From: Planctomycetaceae bacterium
GTDB lineage: Bacteria; Planctomycetota; Planctomycetia; Pirellulales; UBA1268
Reading direction: 5' to 3'
Assembly (NCBI GenBank): GCA_947449135.1
Contig: CANFQO010000034.1
Span: 1 to 33,190, forward strand
DNA: 33,190 nucleotides
Shown one piece after another: positions 8,201 through 16,141 of the stretch. A program made the position numbers and the translations under genes. The stretch's first letter is position 1. Each line of letters starts with the position of its first letter. The notes beneath the pieces are model-generated. The model made no database searches. It was not told where the DNA came from and worked only from the letters and a program-made list of their open reading frames with translations.

Positions 8201-9600
8201 GCCGTCTGGCGGCCGCCTGTGAGACACTCGAATCGATCATCGCTGCCACCGGAAGCGATCCTGCCCGCAAGCAGACGCGGCAGTGGGCCAGACGGACGCT
8301 CGCAGAAATCAGGGCGCAGTCTGGGAACTACCGCGATGCCGAACTCGCGGTGGCCATTCTCAACGAAAACACCGACGAAAAAGGCCGTCTGGCAGTCGAG
8401 GACCTCGCCATACAGGAAGCGATCCTCGCCGCCCGACCGGAGCCCGATAGTTGGCGACGGGCGCTCGGCATCCTCGACACGATCGCGTCGCTGCAGCCGC
8501 TCTCCACCACGCAGCGGACGCAGAAGGCGCAGTTGCTCGAAAAACTGGGACGCTGGAACGAATCCCGTGACGAACTCCTCTCGATTGCCTCGGCTCCAAA
8601 CACGCCTCCGGCATTGCAGGCGTTGCTCATCGAGAGTCTTCTTCGTCACAAGGATTTGGGGGCGGCGAGAATCTGGCTGAGCACGCTTGCCGATCGCATA
8701 CCTGATGCCCCGGTGGTTTCAATGCTGCAGGCCAAACTGTCTCTGGCCGACAACGACCGCGCGGCCGCCGTGGCAGCCACCCGCAAGCTCATGCCGGACG
8801 ACAACCCGAGGCCCGAGTTTTTCATCCCGCTGTCTGGGCTGCTGGAAGAACTCGGGTTCAGCGCGGCGGCTGACAAGGTCTTTTCCCAATTCGCAGCCGC
8901 ATCCAGCGACGGCGTCATCGCCCGAGTTGGCTTCCTCGGACGCGAGCAGAGAACCGATGAGGCGCTCGATCTTCTCGACGCCTCGTGGGACAAGATCCCG
9001 CTGGAAAATCTACTCCGCACGGCAGTGTCGGTGCTGGGATCGCAGAGCGGCAGCGCCACGGCCTCCCAGAAAGAGCGGGTCGAGGGCTGGTTTGAGAAAG
9101 CCCGCCGCTTGGATCCTGCATCGCCAAGTCTGGCAATGGTCCATGCCGACTTTATCGGCCTCACATCCAACCACGAGGATGCGATCGCGATCTACCGCGA
9201 ACTTCTCGCCCGCACCGATCTCTCCCCGAAGCAGACCGCAGTGGTTGCCAATAATCTCGCGTTTCATCTTGCAGAGCCGAAAACGGCTGCAGAGGCCGAG
9301 AAACTGGTCGCCACGGCCATCGCCGAACTGGGCCCCCACCCCGACGTCCTCGACACGCGGGGGATCGTGCTGCTGGCTGCAGGGAAAGGCCCGGAATCGA
9401 TTGCGGATCTCAGGGAAGCCGTCCTCGTGCCATCGGCTACGAAATACCTCCATCTCGCCTCGGCACTGGCCTCGGAGCAGCAAGTCGAAGCCGCCCGCGA
9501 GGCATTCGCAGAGGCGAAGAAACTCGGCTTCACAGCGGAGCGATTGTCGCCCGGCGATCGCCAGCGACTGAAAGCCCTAGAAGCCACCCTCGGCAAGTGA
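5230..9600 (+). CDS. Large membrane-anchored TPR protein
   Basis: A 1456-residue protein. After a basic start (NRSAKRVNVR), one hydrophobic segment at residues 11-32 acts as an uncleaved anchor, placing the rest outside the cytoplasmic membrane. The remainder is almost entirely helical TPR-like repeats with recurring A-x3-P-x-D/N-P spacing, for example ARYLAYQPNDATAQAELARL near 63-82, LKHLVVTNPKDAQAWLAMAR, FRAAVAAAPDSAAAARSLAG and LEQAVEADPSQPSVWMALL. No enzymatic domain is visible. Such proteins usually scaffold complexes or help export and envelope assembly; the partner is unknown here. The start is TTG without a clear Shine-Dalgarno; an ATG at 5275 falls inside the anchor and is less likely. 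It is a single-gene unit, convergent with a small TPR gene. Confidence 0.85.
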   Translation: MNRSAKRVNVRLLIGMLAVGIATAVSIGIVHWVQVSRNAGGLAKLARAKLEAGKNAEAMGLFARYLAYQPNDATAQAELARLVIEMAERPNATKEQRGYAYNVVEAAVRKNPDNRPLRKQLAEWMLRYRRFGDASTELAILREQTAAAPPGDSDADSVDPDSIELLQARALAGNGDYPKAAATAAAILGFSLDTKSFEPSLERQASAAVVLDASLVLATILNDKLKDPAAAATVLKHLVVTNPKDAQAWLAMARWHQSGGQLSDSAAAIRKASELAPDDPDVLFADLELSIAEQRYTAAEQLATKARQLFPSDERGFRGIAAVAMRQQDTDRAVAALREGLAETPGQPSLLLMLADVLLQANRLEEAGETINTFVERQGATSPAVGLLEARLLIAQRRWLQAKQKLDSVRPLVAESEQLTRQVDLSLGQCHEMLGQFDEQLAANQRVLSEDQGSLAARVGVANALAASGKPDAALKELEEVAASFTGDQLPKVPQVWNPLLQLRIAAQMKRPPAERDWTNVDQLIAVLEQSPSIADSQLALLRADVQVRKGESQAAFDILEKQVESDPSNPQLLAALTFLTLRTQGQAAANAWLDRAPAAIADDPLILLVRAQIASRAPPEEAAIALQKLEEKAGSLPAEQSVRLLSAIASIYRGMGESAEAERAWQAALKRRPDDLSVRAALFEMACEEGNVEKAQTAASEIRRLAGPTSPQGRVAAAAALVLNVRVQQAKKAAATEPRQNGSEGTTLSDADNEQLVAAKNLLIEAENDRPGWAQIQQLFAEVAGLQGDAPTAIERLQQAMRLGPANPSVIRQLVSLLYLSNRLEEAQQALDLVGPDGLGGMERLSAELDMRSGQFDDAVALAERSLAAKKQHSAGDLLWFGQLLARAGKTDRAAEVLEQAVEADPSQPSVWMALLSSQLAAGQKRSAEQTLAKGGEAIAPPQGQMFQAQGYELMGRIEDAEQSFRAAVAAAPDSAAAARSLAGFLVRRGRLAAACETLESIIAATGSDPARKQTRQWARRTLAEIRAQSGNYRDAELAVAILNENTDEKGRLAVEDLAIQEAILAARPEPDSWRRALGILDTIASLQPLSTTQRTQKAQLLEKLGRWNESRDELLSIASAPNTPPALQALLIESLLRHKDLGAARIWLSTLADRIPDAPVVSMLQAKLSLADNDRAAAVAATRKLMPDDNPRPEFFIPLSGLLEELGFSAAADKVFSQFAAASSDGVIARVGFLGREQRTDEALDLLDASWDKIPLENLLRTAVSVLGSQSGSATASQKERVEGWFEKARRLDPASPSLAMVHADFIGLTSNHEDAIAIYRELLARTDLSPKQTAVVANNLAFHLAEPKTAAEAEKLVATAIAELGPHPDVLDTRGIVLLAAGKGPESIADLREAVLVPSATKYLHLASALASEQQVEAAREAFAEAKKLGFTAERLSPGDRQRLKALEATLGK

Positions 9601-9760
9601 CGGTCGATCGCGTCTCTCATAAGGGTAGCGACGCCTTGGCGAACCAGAGGACGTAGGCGAGGGGATCGGCGGAAGCTCGAGGAGCGTTGGGCCGCCGCGG
9701 TTCCCGCGACGAGACTTTTGCCGCCCCCGAAGCTGGCGCTCCAACAACCGCGGATATGTT
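9601..9760. other. Convergent intergenic region
   Basis: 160 bp between two converging genes. The only structure seen is a short hairpin, CGCGG-TTC-CCGCG (9696-9708), with TTTT 8 bases later (9716-9719) on the plus strand. It could end transcription of the large TPR gene, but the stem is weak. Confidence 0.25.
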
Positions 9761-10081
9761 CTAGCGTCCGCCGCCCTGCAGCATCCGTGACCGTGCCAGG
9801 GCATCTTCGGCTTCCGTGATGCGACCGCCTCGCATGCAGGCCACGCTCAACGCCGTGTAACTGAAGGGATCGTTCGGCTCCAATTCACAGGCCCGGCGGG
9901 CGTGGCCAATGGCCTCCTCGTGCCGCTCCAACCGGGTGCACCAGGCCGCGAGCGCTGAATGAGCCAGCGTAAAATCGGGCTGCTCCGCGACCAGCGTCTC
10001 CAACGCAGACACCGCCTCCGCGATTTTTCCCTCGTTTTTCAGGGTTTCGGCGGCTGCATAGCGATCTTCGCGGGTCATCAT
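9761..10081 (-). CDS. Small soluble TPR protein
   Basis: A 106-residue protein made of about three TPR units: AAETLKNEGKIAEAVSALET, a unit around LAHSALAAWCTRLERHEEAI with ELEPNDPFSYTALSVAC, and a final GRITEAEDALARS. There is no signal or membrane segment, so it is cytoplasmic and likely a protein-binding adaptor. AGGAGA about 8 bases before the ATG supports the start at 10081; a second ATG follows at 10078. A TAGACT box lies about 57 bases upstream. It is divergent from lpxA across 199 bp; a link between the two is not shown. Confidence 0.8.
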   Translation of the reverse strand: MMTREDRYAAAETLKNEGKIAEAVSALETLVAEQPDFTLAHSALAAWCTRLERHEEAIGHARRACELEPNDPFSYTALSVACMRGGRITEAEDALARSRMLQGGGR

Positions 10082-10137
10082 GGCCGGTATCTCCTCTTCA
10101 GGGCATCATCGGAGGACGCAGTGTAGCGACTTTCCGT

Positions 10138-10143
10138 AGTCTA
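10138..10143 (-). promoter_or_regulatory. Candidate -10 box for the small TPR gene
   Basis: The minus strand reads CGCTAGACTACGG, with TAGACT 57 bases before the start at 10081. No -35 is visible at 16-18 bases. The same box in a similar position occurs before hemC and tRNA-Leu. Confidence 0.3.
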
Positions 10144-10280
10144 GCGAGCCGGAAAAGACGGGGGGGATTCTGCCGACGGTGCAAAATTGACATTGAATCG
10201 CTCCTCTCAAGAAGCCGATAAACCGCTGCGGGCGGCGATGATCGCTGACCCGACCGCGGTAACGGCGGCCCCCTTTCGGC

Positions 10281-11144
10281 GTGGAACACTCCGTGAGCAT
10301 TCATCCGTTGGCCAACGTCAGTCCCGAGGCCCGATTGGGCGTCGGCGTAAGCATTGGGGCGTTTGCCAGCGTGGAGGCCGACGTCGAACTCGGCGACCAC
10401 TGCATCGTGGCATCGGGAGCGGTCGTGAAGTCCGGCGTGAAAGCCGGCAGTCATAACGAATTCTGCGAGCACTCCGTCATCGGTGGTGCCCCCCAGCATG
10501 CTGGACGTCCTCAGCACATCGGCCGGGTCGTGATCGGCGACAACAACGTCTTTCGCGAATATGTCACGATCCATCGGGCCCTCAAGCCGGAGGCCGCCAC
10601 GACGGTGGGCACCGGAAATTACGTGATGGCGAGCGCCCACTTCGGCCACGACAGCGTGGTCGGAAACCATGCGATCTTCGCCAACGGTGCGCTTCTTGGT
10701 GGACACGTATCCGTGTCCGATCGCGCCTTCGTCTCGGGAGCCGTCGCCGTACACCAATTCTGTCGCGTGGGTCGTCTGGCCATGGTGGGCGGGCACGCCC
10801 GCGTTGTTCAGGACGTGCCCCCGTTCATGCTGCTCGACGGGCAGAGCGGCAGCATTGTGGGCCTCAACATCGTCGGCCTGCGACGGAGCGGTCATACCGC
10901 TGAAGAAATCGCCTCGCTCAAGTCAGCCTACCGGCTCGTCTATCGCCGTGGCCTGCCTTGGAAGGAAGTCCTGGAAGCACTCCGTGTCGAGTTCCAGTCC
11001 GGGCCGGTGACCCAACTCCTCGAATTTCTGTCCGCCGGCACACGTGGATTTGTGCAGGAGCGTAGGGCTCCACCGGCCGCAACGCTGCGACTGCGGGTGC
11101 CCGACGAGGACGCCGCCGCACCGATCCGGATCAAGGCAGGCTGA
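10281..11144 (+). CDS. lpxA: Acyl-ACP--UDP-N-acetylglucosamine O-acyltransferase
   Basis: First enzyme of lipid A synthesis; it moves a 3-hydroxyacyl chain from ACP to the 3-OH of UDP-GlcNAc in the cytoplasm. At 287 residues it has an N-terminal left-handed parallel beta-helix of hexapeptide repeats (about 1-190). The motif YVMASAHFGHDSVVGN at 114-129 corresponds to the E. coli catalytic His region, with H123 equivalent to H125. GHVSVSDRAFVSGAVAVHQF and RVVQDVPPFML are typical LpxA sequences. The helical C-terminal domain contains VGLRRSGHTAEEI and AYRLVYRRGL, again as in LpxA and unlike other hexapeptide transferases. GTG 10281 is used; GTG 10293 is an alternative and neither has a strong Shine-Dalgarno. 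No other lipid A gene is adjacent. Confidence 0.93.
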   Translation: MEHSVSIHPLANVSPEARLGVGVSIGAFASVEADVELGDHCIVASGAVVKSGVKAGSHNEFCEHSVIGGAPQHAGRPQHIGRVVIGDNNVFREYVTIHRALKPEAATTVGTGNYVMASAHFGHDSVVGNHAIFANGALLGGHVSVSDRAFVSGAVAVHQFCRVGRLAMVGGHARVVQDVPPFMLLDGQSGSIVGLNIVGLRRSGHTAEEIASLKSAYRLVYRRGLPWKEVLEALRVEFQSGPVTQLLEFLSAGTRGFVQERRAPPAATLRLRVPDEDAAAPIRIKAG

Positions 11145-11227
11145 ACACGGCCGCTTGATCGAGGTCCATCGGCCAGCCCAGCCGAAACGCCGGCGTGTCC
11201 TGCCGTGCCGTGTCCACCCGATCCGCG

Positions 11228-11291
11228 CTCGGATATCCCGAGTCCGATGGCAGCGGATATTCCAGTCCTGACGCGGAGCGGAGATTTTCCG
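11228..11291. repeat. Three CGG-N-CCG dyads upstream of the chemosensory operon
   Basis: CTCGG-ATATC-CCGAG (11228-11242), CGGATATTCCAGTCC (11254-11268) and CGGA-GATTT-TCCG (11279-11291) are related dyads whose CGGATAT/CGGAGAT words start at 11230, 11254 and 11279, i.e. 24 and 25 bp apart. The first two also share a trailing AGTCC. The set lies 100-165 bp before the MCP start, in the only sizeable gap upstream of the operon, so it is a candidate multi-site operator. The rest of 11145-11391 shows nothing else clear. Confidence 0.35.
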
Positions 11292-11391
11292 ATGCCGGAA
11301 CATCGCCCGGGCACGAAAGATGGGCAAAGATTGCAGGGGGCGGCCGGCACGACGCCGGGCCGTCGCCCCCCTCGAGACGTGTGACTCTGCC

Positions 11392-13554
11392 ATGCAGTCT
11401 GTTTCGCCAATGTCGATGAGGAACGCTGAAACGGCGTCGCTCCCTCCGGCCGATGCTCCGTCCAGCGGCCCGCTGCTTCCCGATTCAGGGCCGGTGTCGC
11501 CCGCCGGTGCGGTCAGGCGTTCGATCGCCCGTCGGCTCCTGTTCTGGTTCCTTGTGATCGCCATCATTCCCTGTGCGCTGCTCACGGCGATCACTGCCCG
11601 CATCGCCTCCAGCACGCTGGAACAATCGGTTCGCGACAACCTCGTCAGAACCGCCGCCTCCAAGGCAAACGAATTGGAGACCTTTGCGCTCGAACGCATC
11701 CGCGATGGCAGGGCACTCTCGCGCGACCCCAGCCTGATCCGCGCCGCCCGCGATCTCAGTGTGATCGCCGCCCGCGAGACGGGATCGGGCAGCGTTCCAG
11801 GCGGAGGAGCCGCCGGCCTGCGTACGGCCATCAACGAATCCACCTCGGGACTTGCGGCATTTCTCAGCCATGCCGCGGAAGCGTTCGGTTACTCACATCT
11901 GCTCGTGATCGACAGCACCGGCCGTGTCGTCTTCGCGCTCGATGACGCCATCCCGCTTGGCTCCTCCGTACTCGCCGCCGGACCAGCGTCATCACCGCTC
12001 GCCAGCGGCTTCGAACGCTCCCGCACCACGCTCCAGACCGAATTCGGTGGCTTTCAGGCCCACGGCACGGCGGGGCACCGAGTGGCCTTCGTGACCAGCC
12101 CGATCATCGATGAGGGGGCGGTCGTCGGCGTGCTGGCACTAGGGTTGGGCCCCCAGCGTGTCTGGCAGATTCTCTCCGACCTCAGCGGGCTGGGTACCAC
12201 GGGCGAGATCGTCACGGGTGAGCGTCAGGGCGACAACGTGCTGGTCACCGCGCCGCTGCGGCACGAGGGCGACGCGGCATTCCGGAGAGTCATTCCCATC
12301 GGCTCAACACGAGGAACGGCAACCCAACGCGCCGCCAGCGGAGAGACTGGCTACGGTCCTGTGATCGACTACCGCGGCCAAAAGGTCGTGGCGGCCTGGC
12401 AGTTTCTCCCCAGCTACCACTGGGGCTTGTGCGTCAAGCAGGACGTCAGCGAAGCCTATGCCCTTCTCTGGCTGCAACGGGCCGCGATCATCGGCCTGGC
12501 ACTGGCGACCATCCTCGGTGTCACGCTGGCGGCCCTCGCACTGGCGAAAAGTTTTTCCAATCCTATTCGCGCGGCCGTGGATGTCGCCCGGAGAGTGGCC
12601 GGGGGTGACCTGCGGGCCACTGTCGCTCCTGCCGAAGGCAGCATGATCGGGGACGCCGAGACCGGCGCCCTGCTGACCGCCATCCAGACGATGACAGACA
12701 ACCTCCGGGGACTCATCGGGCGAATTCAGAAATCCTCCGTGGCTCTGATCTCCACCGCCACCGCGATCCAGGCCACCTCCAATGAGCAGCAGCAGGTGAT
12801 CGCCGACTACGGTGCCTCGACGAGCCAGGCGGTCGCGGCCGTCAAGCAGATTTCAGTCACAAGCCAGGAACTGCTGCGGACAATGACCGAGGTCAACGAG
12901 ATGGCCGCCGGTACAGGACTCATGGCAACCGATGGCCGCAAGAATCTGGCCGGCATGGATACCACGATGCGACAACTGGCTGACAGCACGCTGTCGTTCA
13001 GTTCCAAACTGGCACTGATCAGCGAGCGGGCATCCACCATCAACCTGGCGGTCACCACCATCACGAAGGTGGCCGACCAGACGAACCTGCTCTCCATCAA
13101 CGCCGCGATCGAAGCTGAGAAGGCGGGCGAGTATGGTGCGGGGTTCCTGGTGGTGGCCCGCGAGATTCGCCGACTGGCAGACCAGACGGCGGTAGCCTCA
13201 CTTGACATTGAGCAGATGGTCCGGGAGATGCAGCGCAGCGTCTCGGCGGGGGTGATGGAGATGGACAAGTTCGCCGGCCAGGTACGTTCGAGTGTCAGTG
13301 AAATCGGTGATGTCTCCGCAAAACTCGGGGAGATCATCTCGGCCGTGCACGGCATCAACGACCGGTTCGGTCAGGTCACCGAGGGCATGCGGTCCCAGTC
13401 GCAAGGGGCGGCGCAGATTCGCGAGGCCATGATTCGTCTCGCCGAAGGAGCGTCCCGCACCGCGTCGTCACTCGACGACTTCAACAAGGCGACCACCCAC
13501 CTGCGCGGAGCGGTCGGCGACCTCAAGGAGGAGGTGTCGCGGTTCACGATCTGA
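11392..13554 (+). CDS. Methyl-accepting chemotaxis protein (WspA-like)
   Basis: Transmembrane chemoreceptor of about 720 residues that controls the CheA kinase encoded downstream. A proline-rich cytoplasmic start leads to TM1 (about 49-71, [19 protein letters not shown]). A periplasmic sensor of about 290 residues follows, of a size suited to a double-Cache fold, then TM2 (about 364-386, [19 protein letters not shown]), a HAMP linker ([18 protein letters not shown]) and a long coiled-coil signalling domain. The hairpin tip reads [20 protein letters not shown] (about 561-580). There is no C-terminal CheR-docking pentapeptide; the end is EEVSRFTI. The start is uncertain: ATG 11392 is chosen, ATG 11410 and 11416 are possible, and an Arg-rich extension from 11320 looks unlikely. 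First gene of the six-gene operon. Confidence 0.9.
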   Translation: MQSVSPMSMRNAETASLPPADAPSSGPLLPDSGPVSPAGAVRRSIARRLLFWFLVIAIIPCALLTAITARIASSTLEQSVRDNLVRTAASKANELETFALERIRDGRALSRDPSLIRAARDLSVIAARETGSGSVPGGGAAGLRTAINESTSGLAAFLSHAAEAFGYSHLLVIDSTGRVVFALDDAIPLGSSVLAAGPASSPLASGFERSRTTLQTEFGGFQAHGTAGHRVAFVTSPIIDEGAVVGVLALGLGPQRVWQILSDLSGLGTTGEIVTGERQGDNVLVTAPLRHEGDAAFRRVIPIGSTRGTATQRAASGETGYGPVIDYRGQKVVAAWQFLPSYHWGLCVKQDVSEAYALLWLQRAAIIGLALATILGVTLAALALAKSFSNPIRAAVDVARRVAGGDLRATVAPAEGSMIGDAETGALLTAIQTMTDNLRGLIGRIQKSSVALISTATAIQATSNEQQQVIADYGASTSQAVAAVKQISVTSQELLRTMTEVNEMAAGTGLMATDGRKNLAGMDTTMRQLADSTLSFSSKLALISERASTINLAVTTITKVADQTNLLSINAAIEAEKAGEYGAGFLVVAREIRRLADQTAVASLDIEQMVREMQRSVSAGVMEMDKFAGQVRSSVSEIGDVSAKLGEIISAVHGINDRFGQVTEGMRSQSQGAAQIREAMIRLAEGASRTASSLDDFNKATTHLRGAVGDLKEEVSRFTI

Positions 13555-13602
13555 GGCTACGGTCCTGCCGTGGTTTCCGCCCGTTGCCCGCGGCCCCCGG
13601 CC

Positions 13603-14100
13603 ATGCAACTGCTCTCCTTCACCGTCGGGGACGAAGAGTATGCGATCGAGTCATGCCGGGTGATCGAGGTGCTGCCGCTCGTGACTCCGCGGCCAATCCC
13701 CCACATGCCGGCGTTCGTGCGTGGTATCTTCATTCATCGCGGCCAGTTGGTTCCCCTGGTCGACCTGGGATGGCTGTTGGCCAACCACCCCCTGCGGGAA
13801 CGGCTGAGCACGCGGGTGATCGTGGTGGAATTCTCCTCGGCTGGCGATCCGGTCCAGCAGCAGACCATCCGGCTGGGAGTGATGGCAGAGACGGTGCTGT
13901 CGCTCTGCTCCACATCCGATGCCGAGGCGTCCTTGCCCGCGATGCATCCGGCGGCAGCCCCCTATCTGGGAAGGGTGCTGCGGTTCGGACAGCGGACCAT
14001 CCAGATCCTCGACGTCGAACACTTGCTGCCATCGGCGCTCATGTCCGATCTGGTCACGTCCGCGTCGGCGTCAACGGGCATTCCACGCGATTCAACCTGA
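13603..14100 (+). CDS. CheW-like coupling protein (WspB-like)
   Basis: A 165-residue single-domain CheW that links chemoreceptor and kinase at the membrane. The fold is visible from the start: MQLLSFTVGDEEYAIESCRV, then EVLPLVTPRPIPHMPAFVRG, and the CheW core IFIHRGQLVPLVDLGWLL, where the usual I-x-RG-x-L/I-P-x-x-D signature is nearly intact. The ATG at 13603 gives the standard CheW N-terminus; a GTG at 13570 would add 11 residues. It follows the MCP by 48 bp and precedes cheR by 10 bp, as wspB follows wspA. There is no other domain, so it is the simpler of the two CheW proteins in the operon. Confidence 0.88.
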   Translation: MQLLSFTVGDEEYAIESCRVIEVLPLVTPRPIPHMPAFVRGIFIHRGQLVPLVDLGWLLANHPLRERLSTRVIVVEFSSAGDPVQQQTIRLGVMAETVLSLCSTSDAEASLPAMHPAAAPYLGRVLRFGQRTIQILDVEHLLPSALMSDLVTSASASTGIPRDST

Positions 14101-14110
14101 CGACACTGTC

Positions 14111-15409
14111 ATGAACACCACCGCTCACGATCGCGTCGCCCCGCGCACCATCGAGGCCTTGGCGACATTGCTGGAGCAGTGGATTGGGCTGGATGTCCAC
14201 ACGCTCGGCAGTGCCGCCATCGCCCGCGCCTTACGGGTGCGGATGGAGGCCTGCGGTGAAACCAACGAAGCGACATTTCTCGCCCGCCTCACCCGGGATA
14301 CCGAGCAGCAAGAACGGCTGATCGACGAGGTGGTCGTACCGGAAAGCTGGTTCTTCCGCGACCCGCAGGTCTTCGAGTTTCTCCAGCGGTTTGTCACCAC
14401 GTTCGCCACAGCCACGGAACGGCCTCCGATCCGCATCCTCTGCGTGCCCTGCTCCGCCGGCCAGGAACCCTACAGCGTGGCCATGGCGCTCTTCGAAGCC
14501 GGGCTGTCTGCGCCGCAGTTCACTATCGATGCGGCTGACGTGAGCCGTACCGCACTGGCGCTGGCGACGGCGGCGACATACTCAGCCAACTCGTTTCGCG
14601 GCGCTGATCTCGCCTTTCGGACGCGGTGGTTCCAGACCCGAGGGGCTGCCGCCGAACTCGCCCCGGCGGTGCGGGCTCAAGTCACGTTCTTCTGGGGCAA
14701 TCTCCTCGATGAATCGTTCTCCGCCGACCGCGAACCGTACGATCTCGTCTTCTGCCGCAACCTGCTCATCTACCTGACCACGGACGCCCGCCTTCGAGTG
14801 GAACAGGCGATCGACCGGCTCCTGAAGCCGGAGGGACTGCTCGTGCTGGGGGCCGCCGAACCGCCGATCCTGAAGGGGGCGTGGATACCGGCCGCCAGCG
14901 ACTCGGTGTTCACGCTGCGCCGCGGCAGCAGGTCGCAGGAAGGTTTTGCTGCCGGCCAGGTGGCGGGACGACCGTACCGAACGGCGTCACCGGCCCGCGG
15001 CGTTTCGAGCACAGCGATTCCTGCCGCTCCGGCAGCGAGCGGCGTCCTCCCGCAATCATCGAACAAGGCCATCGAAGCCGGACCGTCGACGGTCGCCGAC
15101 CTGCTTCTTGAAGCAGGCAATCTGGCCAACGCTGGCCGCCGCGTCGAAGCCTTGGCACTCTGCCAACGACATCAGCTGGAAGTCGGCCCAGACTCGAGGG
15201 TCTTTTTCCTGATGGGCATGCTGCACCATTCCGCTGGCGATCTCGAACTCGCTGAGGCCTGCCTGCACAAGACGCTCTACCTCGATCCCAACCACGATGA
15301 GGCATTGCTTTCGCTGGCGATCGTGGCCGCAGAACGCGGCGACAGCTGCATGGCCGAAAACTATCGCCAATCCGCTGCCCGGGTGCTTGCCCGGAAAGGA
15401 TCGTCATGA
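14111..15409 (+). CDS. Chemoreceptor methyltransferase CheR with C-terminal TPR (WspC-like)
   Basis: SAM-dependent methyltransferase that methylates glutamates of the MCP for adaptation; 432 residues. The N-terminal helical domain includes VVVPESWFFRDPQVFEFLQR. The SAM site is ILCVPCSAGQEPYSVAMAL (compare the family LCxGCSSGEEPYS), followed by DAADVSRTALALA and YDLVFCRNLLIYL, the conserved F-CRN-I-YF motif. From about residue 320 on there is a variable linker and then TPR-like repeats (LEAGNLANAGRRVEALALC; GMLHHSAGDLELAEACLHKT; DPNHDEALLSLAIVA). A TPR tail on CheR is the WspC arrangement. The ATG at 14111 lies 10 bp after the cheW stop. The stop overlaps the next start in ATGA, implying translational coupling. 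Confidence 0.92.
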   Translation: MNTTAHDRVAPRTIEALATLLEQWIGLDVHTLGSAAIARALRVRMEACGETNEATFLARLTRDTEQQERLIDEVVVPESWFFRDPQVFEFLQRFVTTFATATERPPIRILCVPCSAGQEPYSVAMALFEAGLSAPQFTIDAADVSRTALALATAATYSANSFRGADLAFRTRWFQTRGAAAELAPAVRAQVTFFWGNLLDESFSADREPYDLVFCRNLLIYLTTDARLRVEQAIDRLLKPEGLLVLGAAEPPILKGAWIPAASDSVFTLRRGSRSQEGFAAGQVAGRPYRTASPARGVSSTAIPAAPAASGVLPQSSNKAIEAGPSTVADLLLEAGNLANAGRRVEALALCQRHQLEVGPDSRVFFLMGMLHHSAGDLELAEACLHKTLYLDPNHDEALLSLAIVAAERGDSCMAENYRQSAARVLARKGSS

Positions 15410-16113
15410 GCCACGGCGACGCAGACCATAGACGCCCCGTGGTGGCTCCCATGGAGGATTGCTGGCGTTTCGTCGGCGTCAACGGTGATCGAAGCTGCCC
15501 GGAGTTGACCACGTTCATCCATTGTCGCAACTGCCCGGTTCTCGCCGCTGCAGCCCGCCGCTTCTTCGACCGCCCCGCGCCTGAGGGCTACCTCGAATCA
15601 TGGCAGGAGATCCACGAACAACCCGCAGCTTCATTCGCTACCGATTCCAAGAGCCTCCTCGTCTTCAGGCTCGGTGATGAATGGCTCGCGATTCCCACGC
15701 CCGTGCTCGTTGAGGTCACCCCGCTCCGACACGTCCACCGTCTGCCGCATCGTTCAGGCAACGTGCTCGCGGGCATCACGAACATCCGAGGGCAATTGCA
15801 GCTGTGCGTCCGGCTCGGTGGGCTCCTGGATCTCGCAGAAGCGGCTGCAGAAACGCCAGGCTCCGCTCCGACAGCCCGGATGCTCGTCGTCGAGCGGAAG
15901 ACCACACGCGGCCCCGAACGGTGGGCGTTTGGAGTCGACGAGGTGGCAGGCATCCACCTGGTTCCAGGAGCAAGCCTGCGCAGCGCACCCGCGACGATTC
16001 GCGGTACGGCCATGCGGGCGACGGTGGCGCTCTTCTCCTGGCGGGATCGGACCGTCGGGCTGCTCGATGAGGCCAGATTACTCGATGGCCTGAGCAGCAT
16101 GATCTCGAGGTGA
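15406..16113 (+). CDS. CheW-like protein with N-terminal four-Cys segment (WspD-like)
   Basis: A 235-residue coupling protein, the second CheW of the operon. The N-terminal 50 residues carry C19, C31, C40 and C43 in EDCWRFVGVNGDRSCPEL and HCRNCPVL (C-x11-C-x8-C-x2-C), which could bind a metal or a redox group. The CheW domain starts near residue 84 (SLLVFRLGDEWLAIPTPVLV) and has AGITNIRGQLQLCVRLGGLL at the I-x-RG position. From memory, WspD-type proteins share the 'CW..G..GDRSCP...HCRNCPVY' head; its role is not known to me. AAGGA ends 5 bases before the ATG at 15406, which overlaps the cheR stop. It precedes cheA by about 28 bp. Confidence 0.9.
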   Translation: MSHGDADHRRPVVAPMEDCWRFVGVNGDRSCPELTTFIHCRNCPVLAAAARRFFDRPAPEGYLESWQEIHEQPAASFATDSKSLLVFRLGDEWLAIPTPVLVEVTPLRHVHRLPHRSGNVLAGITNIRGQLQLCVRLGGLLDLAEAAAETPGSAPTARMLVVERKTTRGPERWAFGVDEVAGIHLVPGASLRSAPATIRGTAMRATVALFSWRDRTVGLLDEARLLDGLSSMISR

Positions 16114-16141
16114 TGGCAGGCCGAGGTGAGGAGTGCGTGTG

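Noticed and set aside
13919-14110. 64-codon N-terminal extension of CheR inside cheW
   Set aside because: It overlaps cheW in another frame; the CheR domain begins after the ATG at 14111.
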